DNA of 64,000 nucleotides from CAYYFX01 sp964471155 (GTDB lineage: Bacteria > ARS69), in NCBI GenBank assembly GCA_964471155.1, contig CAYYFX010000002.1, forward strand, positions 35,520 through 99,519, in the 5' to 3' direction. This document shows, one piece after another, positions 1 to 7,909 of the stretch. Below the pieces are notes generated by a model, which did no database searches, was not told where the DNA came from, and was given only the letters and a program-made list of their open reading frames with translations. The translations under genes were made by a program, and so were the position numbers. Every line of letters begins with the position of its first letter. Position 1 is the stretch's first letter.

Positions 1-2
1 GG

Positions 3-428
3 GACGAGGACCCCGGCGAGTGCGGCGGCTTCTGCACGAAGTTCACGAGCGGCGACACGGTGTGGCTGGTCTACTCCGGCGGGGACAACCTGCGGCTCCG
101 TCGCGCCACGATCTCCGGCGGCTCGACCGGGACGCCCGTCCCGGCCGCGGCGGTTCGGGCGCCGCTGACCGCGTTCCCGAACCCGTTCACGGCGGCGACG
201 CGCGCGGAGTTCCGCCTGGACACCGCGCGTCCCGTGCGCGTGGACGTGCGCGACGTGCACGGCCGCGCCGTGGTCACGCTGCTGGACGGCGCGCTGGAGG
301 CGGGCGCGCACTCCGTGGCGTGGAACGGGCGCGACGCGCGCGGCGGGCGCGTGCCGGCGGGCGTGTATTTCGTGCGCGTGGACGCCGGCGGCGACGTGCA
401 GTCGAAGCGCGTGGTGCACCTGCGGTAG
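3..428 (+). CDS. C-terminal part of a secreted FlgD-tailed protein (5' end outside window)
   Basis: The reading frame is open from the first bases, so only the last 141 residues are visible. The upstream portion (ECGGFCTKF, DTVWLVYSGGDN) is of unknown fold. The last ~85 residues form a FlgD/Ig-like C-terminal module: FPNPF, then VDVRDVHGRAVVTLLDG, WNGRDARGG and GVYFVRV. The same module ends seven other proteins here and is usually carried by exported surface proteins in FCB-group bacteria, where it resembles a sorting or anchoring tail. Its specific function cannot be told from this fragment. A strong hairpin follows the stop. Confidence 0.8.
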   Translation, partial: DEDPGECGGFCTKFTSGDTVWLVYSGGDNLRLRRATISGGSTGTPVPAAAVRAPLTAFPNPFTAATRAEFRLDTARPVRVDVRDVHGRAVVTLLDGALEAGAHSVAWNGRDARGGRVPAGVYFVRVDAGGDVQSKRVVHLR

Positions 429-445
429 CGCGTCCGGGAAACAAC

Positions 446-475
446 GCGGCCCGGATCCCGAAGGACCCGGGCCGC
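446..475. terminator. Hairpin between two convergent genes
   Basis: Perfect 9-bp stem (446-454 GCGGCCCGG paired with 467-475 CCGGGCCGC) with a 12-nt loop, sitting between the stops of the genes ending at 428 (+) and 497 (-). There is no U-tract, so factor-independent termination is only likely, and the hairpin could serve both strands. Confidence 0.6.
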
Positions 476-496
476 CGGCACCCGCCGCGGCGGAGC

Positions 497-931
497 CTAG
501 AGCTTGCCGCTCCGGACGTGCTTGCCGGTCTTCGCGTCGTAGAAGTCCAGCGAGGCGATCTTGTTCGGCTGCTGCGGGTCGTACGTGGTCACCTGGACCA
601 CGGTCTCGTCCGCGCTCGGCCGGTACAGCACCCACGCGCCGGCGGGGACGTTGCGCAGCAGGGAGAAGCAGGAGCACGGATCCGGCTGCTGCGCCGCGGG
701 CGTGCCGGGCATCCACACGCGGCACGACCCGGCCGGCGGGAACTGCGCCGGCGGGATGCCGAGCACCGCCACGGGACCCTGCATCGAGTGGACCGTGGCC
801 GCGGCCGCGGGCCGCGCCGGCGCGGACTCGGGGCGGCCGGCGTCGGGCTCGCCGCCCGCCACCGAGACGCGGCCCGAGGAGCAGCCACCGAGCACGAGCG
901 CACCGGCCACGAGGATCATCGGGAAACGCAT
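497..931 (-). CDS. Small lipoprotein with a PPAG-CRVWMPGTP motif
   Basis: 144-residue predicted lipoprotein. The signal peptide MRFPMILVAGALVLGGC ends in a lipobox (LGGC), so the mature protein should be lipid-anchored. The start is chosen at 931 because it gives this signal peptide and has GGAGG nearby; the frame stays open upstream without further signs of coding. The mature part has a motif (IPPAQFPPAGSCRVWMPG) that recurs in many small bacterial envelope proteins of unknown function, then a CSC pair and a beta-rich tail. Function unknown. Confidence 0.75.
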   Translation of the reverse strand: MRFPMILVAGALVLGGCSSGRVSVAGGEPDAGRPESAPARPAAAATVHSMQGPVAVLGIPPAQFPPAGSCRVWMPGTPAAQQPDPCSCFSLLRNVPAGAWVLYRPSADETVVQVTTYDPQQPNKIASLDFYDAKTGKHVRSGKL

Positions 932-1094
932 GTCGACCTCCAGGGGGGCGGCTCCTCCCGGATCGGCGCCTGCGCGGCGCGATGTGATGCCCGTTCTCCG
1001 CGGCGCCGCGCTCCCCTGGTGACCGGCAGCAGACTGTGGCTTCGCGTGGGGATTCCTGCGATCCGCGGACACCCGATCCGGGAGCCGGGTCCGC

Positions 1095-1124
1095 TTGACC
1101 GTCGCGCGCGGGCTGTTCTACGGT
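1095..1124 (+). promoter_or_regulatory. Sigma-70-like promoter for the synthase-like gene at 1199
   Basis: TTGACC (1095-1100), 18-nt spacer, TACGGT (1119-1124). Placed about 75 nt upstream of the TTG start at 1199. Identified by eye only. Confidence 0.4.
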
Positions 1125-1198
1125 CGTTCCTCGCCCGATCCGGTCACCCCGCCGGCTCGCCCCGCGGCCCCGCCGGCCCGCCGCTTCCGGAGGCCTCC

Positions 1199-3328
1199 TT
1201 GCGCTCGGCCGTCCCCTACTTCGCCGTCTTCATGTCCGGGCTCTGCGTGATGGTCGTGGAGCTCGTGGCCGGGCGGCTCATCGCCAAGCACCTCGGCGTG
1301 TCCATCTACACGTGGACCGCGGTGATCGGCATCATCCTGGCCGGCATCGCCGGCGGGAACTACGTGGGGGGCCGGCTGGCGGACCGGTACACGCCGCGGC
1401 GCGCGCTGAGCGTGCTCTTCCTGCTGTCCTCGGTGCTCACCGCGTCCATCCTGCTCTCCGAGCGCATCGTGGCGGACTGGGTCACGCTGTGGATGCTGGA
1501 CTGGCCGCTGCGGGTCGCGCTGCACGTGGCCGCGGTGTTCCTCGTGCCGTCCCTCCTGCTGGGCACGGTCTCCCCCATCGCGGCGAAGGCCGTGCTGGTG
1601 GACGCGCGCCACACCGGCCGGGCGCTCGGCAGCATCTACGCCTGGGGCGTGATCGGCAGCATCCTCGGCACGTTCCTCTCCGGCTTCCTCCTCATCCCGT
1701 CGTTCGGCACCGAGACCGTGATCTGGATGGTCGTGGTGGCGCTCGCGTTGATGAGCCTGCTCGTGGCCGGCGCGTCGATCACCTCCGGCGCCTGGATCGT
1801 CGTGATCGCGGCGGCCGGCGTGCTCCGCTTCGCTCCGTGGGCCTGGGCGGCGGACGCCGGCACGAAGGCGGGACTGCGCGCCGCCCTCTCCCCGGACGTG
1901 GTGGCGGAGCGCGAGAGCCTGTACAGCCACATCCGCGTGCTCCGCAGCGAGAAGGACGGCGTGGAGCGGCACCACCTCCTGCTGGACAAGATGATGCACA
2001 ACACGGTCGTGGTGGGCCGCCCCCTCGACCTGCAGGACGCGTACGCGCGCATGTTCGCGGGCCTCACGGCCTTGTTCGCCCCGGAGGACGGGCGGCTCGC
2101 CACGCTCTCCATCGGCGGCGGCGGCTACGTCTTCCCCGGGTACCTGAAGAACGTGTACCCGGGCAGCCGCATCGACGTGGTGGAGATCGACCCCGCGGTC
2201 ACCGCCGTGGCGGCCGAGGCCCTGCAGGTCCCGCTGGACGGGATCACGTCGTTCCACGAGGACGGCCGCGTGTTCGTGAACCGCATGGCGCGCGAGACCG
2301 GCGCGGGGCGCGGCCTGTACGACTTCGTGTACCTCGACGCCTTCAACGACTACACCGTCCCCTGGCAGCTCACGACGCGCGAGTTCTTCCTCGGGATCCG
2401 GACGCTGCTGAAGCCGTCCGGCGCGCTCCTGATCAACTTCATCGACTCCGGCGAGAGCGGCCGGCTGCTCGGGGGGCTGTTGAACACGCTGGACGAGGTC
2501 TTCCCGCACACGGACGTGTTCCTCGAGGGCACGCTGCTGCGCTTCGCGCAGCGCAACACGTTCGTGACCTGCTCGTACGCGGGCGCGCGCGATCTCTCCG
2601 GTCTCGTGGAGACGGATCCCGCGCGCTTCGGCGTGCATCGGCTCACCGCGCAGGAGCTCGCGCCGGTCCGCCGCCGCACCGAGGGGCTGGTGCTCACGGA
2701 CCGCTGGGCGCCCACGGACAACCTGCTGGGGCCGGTGATCCTGGGCTCGTCGCGGGGGCTCGCGGCCGGCGCGCTCGTCACGAAGGGCGTGGGGCTGTTG
2801 AACGGGAACCGCCCGGCGGACGCGGAGTCCGACTTCCTGCGCGCGCTGGAGCTGGATCCGGCGAGCCATGCCGCGCACCGCTACCTCGGCTACGTGTACG
2901 AGGCGCTCGGCGACCGGGAGCGCTCGCGCGAGCACTACCGGCGGTCGCTGCAGATCAACCCGTACCAGAAGGAGCTGTGCATCGAGCTGGCGCTGGCGGC
3001 GGAGAAGCGCGGCGACCCCGCCGAGTCGGCGCAGTACCTGCAGGCCGCGCTGAACGCGGACCCGCGGGATGCCGACGTCCGCGTGAACCTCGCCATCAGC
3101 TTCGCGATGCAGAAGCGCTTCCCCGAGGCGGTGGCGCAGCTGGAACAGGTGCTGGCCGCGGTTCCGGACCATTTCGGCGCGCGCAAGACGCTGGGGCGCG
3201 CGCTTCTGGAGATGGGCGATGTCGCCCGCGCGGAGCGGGAGCTCTCGGCGGCCCGCGCGCTGGTCCCCGCGGATCCCTCCCTCGACGCCCTGCTTCAGCG
3301 CATCGCCGCCGGGCGCGGCGCGCGCTGA
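1199..3328 (+). CDS. Membrane-fused spermidine-synthase-like methyltransferase-fold protein with C-terminal TPRs
   Basis: 709 residues. About the first 230 form hydrophobic segments resembling the membrane half of fused MFS/spermidine-synthase proteins (VELVAGRLIAKHLGVS, GGNYVGGRLADRY). The middle is a Rossmann domain of the SpeE type: LSIGGGGYVFPGYLK, VVEIDPAV and YDFVYLDAFNDY mark the nucleotide-binding loop, acidic residue and active-site region. The last ~150 residues are TPR repeats (ALELDPASHAAHRYLGYVYE). The TTG start at 1199 follows GGAGG by 5 nt and fits better than the internal ATG at 1231. Whether it makes polyamines is uncertain; membrane-fused members are mostly uncharacterised. 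Confidence 0.85.
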   Translation: MRSAVPYFAVFMSGLCVMVVELVAGRLIAKHLGVSIYTWTAVIGIILAGIAGGNYVGGRLADRYTPRRALSVLFLLSSVLTASILLSERIVADWVTLWMLDWPLRVALHVAAVFLVPSLLLGTVSPIAAKAVLVDARHTGRALGSIYAWGVIGSILGTFLSGFLLIPSFGTETVIWMVVVALALMSLLVAGASITSGAWIVVIAAAGVLRFAPWAWAADAGTKAGLRAALSPDVVAERESLYSHIRVLRSEKDGVERHHLLLDKMMHNTVVVGRPLDLQDAYARMFAGLTALFAPEDGRLATLSIGGGGYVFPGYLKNVYPGSRIDVVEIDPAVTAVAAEALQVPLDGITSFHEDGRVFVNRMARETGAGRGLYDFVYLDAFNDYTVPWQLTTREFFLGIRTLLKPSGALLINFIDSGESGRLLGGLLNTLDEVFPHTDVFLEGTLLRFAQRNTFVTCSYAGARDLSGLVETDPARFGVHRLTAQELAPVRRRTEGLVLTDRWAPTDNLLGPVILGSSRGLAAGALVTKGVGLLNGNRPADAESDFLRALELDPASHAAHRYLGYVYEALGDRERSREHYRRSLQINPYQKELCIELALAAEKRGDPAESAQYLQAALNADPRDADVRVNLAISFAMQKRFPEAVAQLEQVLAAVPDHFGARKTLGRALLEMGDVARAERELSAARALVPADPSLDALLQRIAAGRGAR

Positions 3329-3355
3329 CACCTGTTCGGCGCGCCCGGCGCCGGC

Positions 3356-3367
3356 TACCTTCCCCGC
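3356..3367 (+). promoter_or_regulatory. TANNNT box six bases before ATG (leaderless candidate)
   Basis: TACCTT at 3356-3361 followed by exactly six bases and the lipocalin ATG at 3368, with no Shine-Dalgarno. The same layout occurs before four other genes in the window. Confidence 0.45.
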
Positions 3368-3937
3368 ATGCGCGCCGGCTCGCTCCTCCTCCCCGCCGTC
3401 CTCCTGGCCGTGAACCCGGCCCACGCGGCCGGCGCGGGCGGGGCGGGGCCCACGGGGACCGAGGAGACGACGATGGCGGTGATGCCGGTCGCGGCCGTGG
3501 ACCTGGACCGCTACCTGGGGCGCTGGCACGAGATCGCGAAGATCCCGAACCGCTTCCAGGACGACTGCGCGCGCGGCACGACCGCCGAGTACGCGCGCCG
3601 CGAGGACGGACGCATCGACGTGCGGAACCGCTGCGTGAAGGCCGACGGGTCGGTAACCGGGGCCGACGGCGTGGCCGAGGTCGTGGCGGGTTCCGGCAAC
3701 GCACGGCTTCGCGTGAGCTTCGTGAGCTTCCTCGGCTGGCGCCCGTTCTGGGGGGACTACTGGATCCTCGGCCTGGACCCGGAGTACCGCTGGGCCGCCG
3801 TGGGCACCCCGAACCGCAAGTACGGCTGGATCCTGGCGCGGTCCCCGGAACTGGACGCCGCCACCCTGGACGCGGTCTTCGCGATCCTGGAACGCAACGG
3901 GTACGCGCGGAGCGCGTTCGTCCGCGGCCTCCCGTAG
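3368..3937 (+). CDS. blc: Bacterial lipocalin
   Basis: 189 residues, typical size for a bacterial lipocalin. A Sec-type signal peptide (MRAGSLLLPAVLLAVNPAHA) lacks a lipobox cysteine, unlike E. coli Blc, so the protein is probably periplasmic rather than lipid-anchored. The lipocalin signature is clear: DLDRYLGRWHEIAKIPNRFQ (the GxW motif), followed by the strands around DYWILGLDPEYRWAAVGTP and the family C-terminal RKYGWILARSP. Family members bind lipids or other hydrophobic ligands and are linked to envelope stress. It stands alone, 39 nt after the upstream gene, with a possible leaderless promoter. Confidence 0.92.
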   Translation: MRAGSLLLPAVLLAVNPAHAAGAGGAGPTGTEETTMAVMPVAAVDLDRYLGRWHEIAKIPNRFQDDCARGTTAEYARREDGRIDVRNRCVKADGSVTGADGVAEVVAGSGNARLRVSFVSFLGWRPFWGDYWILGLDPEYRWAAVGTPNRKYGWILARSPELDAATLDAVFAILERNGYARSAFVRGLP

Positions 3938-3957
3938 CGCGTCTCCTGCGACCGGAT

Positions 3958-4104
3958 CGCTTCGCGGGCGGCGCGCCGGGAATCTCCACGGAGTGGCTGC
4001 ACGAGGGCGACACGGTGCTGATCGTCTTCACGAACCGGGATCCGGAGGTCACGCGGGGGATCCTGCGGCCGCTGCGCAATCTGGTGCAGCGGATCGGCGC
4101 ATGA
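3958..4104 (+). pseudogene. C-terminal remnant of a serine beta-lactamase-like (S12) hydrolase
   Basis: Frame +1 reads GGAPGISTEWLHEGDTVLIV then FTNRDPEVTRGILRPLRNLV before a stop. This resembles the C-terminal end of beta-lactamase/S12-family proteins, where an (H)GG.PG turn is followed by a strand and a V.SN.DP motif. No upstream catalytic SxxK or YxN region exists in this frame, and the 5' side abuts the lipocalin stop. It is read as the leftover of a deleted gene; no start codon is evident. Confidence 0.45.
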
Positions 4105-4119
4105 CGGCGGCCGCCGGCG

Positions 4120-5235
4120 TCAGGGCCGGCGACTCTCGTTGTAGATGCGGAAGCACGCGAGGAACAACGCCAGCGCCGCCGGCCCCACGAGCAGGCCGAG
4201 CAGGCCGAAGACGCGGATGCCGCCCAGGATGGCGAGGAAGAGCCACAGGATGGGCAGGCGCGTCTCCCGGCCGATGAGATACGGGCGTAGGAAGTTGTCG
4301 ATCAGGCTGACGACGAGCGTTCCCCAGAGGAGCAGCCCGACCCCGGCGGCCACGCGGCCCGTGGCCAGCAGCGCCAGCGCCACGGGAAGCCACACGGCCA
4401 CGGGCCCCACGAACGGCACGAGCGCGGCGACGAACGTGATGGCGCCGAGGACCACCGGCGCCGGCGCCCCCGCCACGGCGAAGCCGACGCCGGCCAGGAC
4501 GGCCTGCAGCACCGCGGTGATGATGACCCCGCGGAACACCGCGTTGATCGTGCGGGCGGCGATGTCCAGCAGGTTCGCGGCATGCTCGGGCTCCAGCGGG
4601 AGCGCCCGTTCGAACTGCTCCAGCCAGCCCGGCCCGTGCCGCAGGAAGAAGAAGTAGATGAAGATCGTCACGCCGGCGTAGAGGAGTCGCTGCGGCGCCG
4701 ACCGGCCCACCTCCTCGAGGTAGCCGGAGGCGAGCTGCCCGAACCCGGAGACCGCCTGCCGCAGCGCATCCTCGATGCCCTCGGAGCCGGGCTGCGGCGC
4801 CTCCGGAAGCAGGCGCACGACCAGGAAGCGAAGGCGGGACGCGTCCACCCACCGGGCGACCCGCTCGAACGTCTCCCCGCCGAGGTAGTCGCGCACGGAG
4901 GGCCACAGGTTCTCGACCTGGGACGTGAAGTGCAGCACGAGAAGCACGGCGGGCCCGGCCAGGATGATCAGCGTGAGCGCTGTCGAGATCGTGGCGGCCA
5001 CCCGCTCCCGCCGGCCCGTGAGACGCAGGACGCGCCGATGCAGGGGGAACAGCAGGGTGGCCAGCGCCGCCGCCCAGAGCAGGGGCCGGAGCACGGGAAG
5101 GAGGATGACGATCAGGAGGGCGAGAAGACCGACGGCCGTGGCGCCGAAGCCGAGCGCCAACGCCACGCGGCGGAACTCCGCGACGCCGACGCCCGGAACG
5201 GTCGGCCGTCCCCCCTCCTCATGCGCCGTCGTCAT
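4120..5235 (-). CDS. AI-2E/PerM family membrane transporter
   Basis: 371 residues with about eight predicted membrane segments in the PerM arrangement: two near the N terminus (residues ~25-75), one at ~95, a soluble stretch, then a hydrophobic C-terminal half containing VTFVAALVPFVGP-like and LIDNFLRPYLIG motifs, the family signature near the end. Members export small molecules or act in Na+/H+ exchange; the name AI-2E transporter is historical and the substrate here is unknown. ATG at 5235 has a TATACT box eight bases upstream and no Shine-Dalgarno. Confidence 0.88.
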   Translation of the reverse strand: MTTAHEEGGRPTVPGVGVAEFRRVALALGFGATAVGLLALLIVILLPVLRPLLWAAALATLLFPLHRRVLRLTGRRERVAATISTALTLIILAGPAVLLVLHFTSQVENLWPSVRDYLGGETFERVARWVDASRLRFLVVRLLPEAPQPGSEGIEDALRQAVSGFGQLASGYLEEVGRSAPQRLLYAGVTIFIYFFFLRHGPGWLEQFERALPLEPEHAANLLDIAARTINAVFRGVIITAVLQAVLAGVGFAVAGAPAPVVLGAITFVAALVPFVGPVAVWLPVALALLATGRVAAGVGLLLWGTLVVSLIDNFLRPYLIGRETRLPILWLFLAILGGIRVFGLLGLLVGPAALALFLACFRIYNESRRP

Positions 5236-5249
5236 GGGCGGGGAGTATA
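5236..5249 (-). promoter_or_regulatory. -10-like TATACT close to ATG of the PerM gene
   Basis: TATACT on the minus strand (5249-5244), eight bases before the ATG at 5235. Best -10 match in the window; transcription would start within about two bases of the start codon. Confidence 0.45.
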
Positions 5250-5327
5250 TCCGGCAGTCCCGGAGTCGGCCATCGCCGCGCGGATCCGCGATGGCGCGGG
5301 CCGGCGCGCCGCGCACGACGAGGCGGC

Positions 5328-7760
5328 TCACTCCATCCGGATGACGCGGAGCGCGCGGCTCCCCGCCGCCGTCTCGATGCGGACGAAATACACGCCGCCG
5401 GCCGCGCGGCGCCCGTCCGCATCCGTCCCGTCCCACGCCTGCCGGTGCACGCCCGCCTCCAGCCGCCCGTCCACGAGCGTCCGCAGGCGGCGGCCCGCCA
5501 CGTCGTGGACGGCGATGCGCACGTCCGCGGGGCGTCGCAGCGTGAACGTGAGGCCGGTCCCGCCGCGGAAGGGATTCGGCGCGACGCCCTGCACGGACAC
5601 GGCCGCGCGCGGCCAGTCCGGCGTGGTCACGATCGCGGGCGGCCCCGTCTGCTCCGCGCCGCCGAACTCCACCGCGACGAGGCGGTACGCGTAGGTCCGG
5701 TCCGCGTCCACCTCCGCGTCGGTCCAACGGTACGGACTCCGCCCGCGCACGAGGCCGCTGGAGACCGCGTGCCACGCCCCTCCGGCCACGTCCCGCCGCT
5801 CCACGCGGAAGCCGTCGTGGTCCGACTCGTACGACGTGGACCATGCCAGGTCCACCGTCCAGAACCCGGCGCTCGCGGCGAAGCCGGAGAAGCCGACCGC
5901 CGTGGTCACCGGACACTGCTTCGGATAGCTGACGGCCTGCGCCGTCAGGTCCGCCGTCCACAGCGCGTCGCTCCCCACCGCCACGGCGAACGGCTGCCGG
6001 TCCGGGTGCGTGGCGCCCAGGTACCGCGGAGCGGCGGGCAGGGTGAGGTCGAGGACATGCACCGAGCGCTGATCCGGCACGTAGGCCAGATGCCCGTCGA
6101 CGGCGATGTCCTGCGTGAACTCGGGGATCGGCACGAACGCCGCGACGGCCAGGGTGGCGAAGTCGTGGATGCGCACGCCCCGCATCCCGTCGGACACGAG
6201 CAGGTGGTCGTCCGTCGCGGCCACGGCCATCGCGCGATCCTCCACCGCGATCGTCCCCAGGTGGTCCGGGTGCGCGGGGTCGGCGACGTCGAACACCTGC
6301 ACGCCGGGGAACTCGTCGGCCACGTAGGCCACCTGGTCGTGGACCTCCACGTCCAGGGCGAAGCCGGGCGTGTCCGCACCGCCGATCACGGCGGGGTTCG
6401 CGGGATCGGAGACATCCACGACCACGAGACCGGCCGCGCCGTCGGCCAGGTACGCCAGGTCCTGCGCGCGCCGGGACTCCACGAAGAGGCGCGCGCGCCC
6501 GCCGCCGGGCGTGGCGACATGCCCGAGCTCGTCCAGCGCGCGCGGGCTGGCCGTGTCCACCGTGCGGATCCCGTCGTCCGCAACGACGGCGACATCGGTG
6601 CCGGGAACCAGGCGGACGTGCCGCGTGATCGTGCGCGGCACGATCCCCCCGATCCACTGCGGGTCGGCCCGGCTCTTCGTGACGATCTGCAGCCCGCCCG
6701 TGCCGCAGGCGTACATCGCATGCGCGCCGTCGCGCAGCACGACGATGTCGGTGGTGGCGAACCCGGGGAGGTCCGCGCTCCCGGCCGCCTTCGGCGAGTT
6801 CCGCGAGGCGATGTCCACCGTGGTCACCTCCAGGGTCGAGACGAGGTAGGCGACCTCCGCGCTGAGGACGAGACCGGTGCCGTCGCCCCGGTTGTCCGCG
6901 GCCCCGTCCCACGAGAGTTCGTCCGCCGTCACGGAGACGGCGCTCAGCCCGCGCCGCCCGGCGAGCCACAGCGATCCCGCGGACCACTGCACGTCGACCG
7001 CCCCGGTGATCCGCGACTCGGTGTCCAGCGTCACGGGGAAGTCGAGGTCGGAGATGTCCACGAGCCCCACGCCGAAGTCCAGACCGGCCACCGCGGCGCG
7101 GTTCCCCGAGACCGCCACGTCCCACGCCTGGGACACCGGCCCGGCCACCCCGCGCTCGTCCGGGTTCCCGGGGTCGGTGAAGTCCACCATCGTGTAGCTC
7201 AGGAGGTCGGCGACGTGCGCGATCGGCCAGCGCAGGTCCACGCGCTTCGAGATCCCGAAGGTGTCGTAACGGCCCAGCTCCGCCGGCGCGAAGGGGTCGC
7301 TGATGTCCAGCAGCGCCACGCCGTCCAGGCCGTTCGCCACGGCGAGATGATCCCCGTCCACGTCCACGCCCGTGGCCTCGTCGTACGCGCCGAGCGAGCC
7401 CACGAACGCGGGCGCCGCCGGGTTCGCGAGGTCGACGAGGTGCACGCCGCCCGCCGACCCCGCCACGTAGGCCACGGTGCCGGCGAGGGCCAGGTCCAGT
7501 CCCGCGGTCGGCAGGGCCACCGAGCCGACGCGCTGCGGATCGCGCGGATCGCTCACGTCCAGGGTCTCCAGCGCGGTGTCCCCGGCCAGCACCAGGGTCT
7601 CCCCGAGAAGCGCGGCGGCGTTCCCCCCGGGGAAGTCCCGGTCGATCACGTGCAGGTGGTCGCGGTACAGGATGCAGTCGGCCGCGCGCGCCGCCGCGGG
7701 CCCGAGGCCCAGCGCGGACAGGAGCGGGATCACGACGGGGCGCAGGCGGCGGTCGGTCAC
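5328..7760 (-). CDS. Large secreted LVIVD-repeat protein with Fn3-like and FlgD C-terminal domains
   Basis: 810 residues. GTG at 7760 is preferred because GGGAGGA lies just upstream and it begins a clean signal peptide (RPVVIPLLSALGLG..AAARA). Residues ~30-590 consist of repeated LVIVD-type units, e.g. LETLDVSDPRDPQRVG, VHLVDLANPAAPAFVG and VALLDISDPFAPAELG, expected to form a beta-propeller. An Fn3-like domain (~residues 600-720; DGFRVERRD ... YAYRLVAVEF) precedes the FlgD module (APNPF, AVHDVAGRRLRTLVDG, WDGTDADGR, GVYFVR). Likely an exported surface or secreted adhesion-type protein; function otherwise unknown. Confidence 0.85.
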   Translation of the reverse strand: MTDRRLRPVVIPLLSALGLGPAAARAADCILYRDHLHVIDRDFPGGNAAALLGETLVLAGDTALETLDVSDPRDPQRVGSVALPTAGLDLALAGTVAYVAGSAGGVHLVDLANPAAPAFVGSLGAYDEATGVDVDGDHLAVANGLDGVALLDISDPFAPAELGRYDTFGISKRVDLRWPIAHVADLLSYTMVDFTDPGNPDERGVAGPVSQAWDVAVSGNRAAVAGLDFGVGLVDISDLDFPVTLDTESRITGAVDVQWSAGSLWLAGRRGLSAVSVTADELSWDGAADNRGDGTGLVLSAEVAYLVSTLEVTTVDIASRNSPKAAGSADLPGFATTDIVVLRDGAHAMYACGTGGLQIVTKSRADPQWIGGIVPRTITRHVRLVPGTDVAVVADDGIRTVDTASPRALDELGHVATPGGGRARLFVESRRAQDLAYLADGAAGLVVVDVSDPANPAVIGGADTPGFALDVEVHDQVAYVADEFPGVQVFDVADPAHPDHLGTIAVEDRAMAVAATDDHLLVSDGMRGVRIHDFATLAVAAFVPIPEFTQDIAVDGHLAYVPDQRSVHVLDLTLPAAPRYLGATHPDRQPFAVAVGSDALWTADLTAQAVSYPKQCPVTTAVGFSGFAASAGFWTVDLAWSTSYESDHDGFRVERRDVAGGAWHAVSSGLVRGRSPYRWTDAEVDADRTYAYRLVAVEFGGAEQTGPPAIVTTPDWPRAAVSVQGVAPNPFRGGTGLTFTLRRPADVRIAVHDVAGRRLRTLVDGRLEAGVHRQAWDGTDADGRRAAGGVYFVRIETAAGSRALRVIRME

Positions 7761-7909
7761 GAAAGTCCTCCCGGGGTTCGGGCGTTCAAGGCACGTCACG
7801 TTCGGTTCCCTCCTCCCAGCCGTAATCCGCGCATGGAGTCCGCCATCCGGGCGGACCGCCGTGCTACCCTTCCCGTCCGCCAGGGCTGCGATCCCCCCAG
7901 GAGAGTGCC

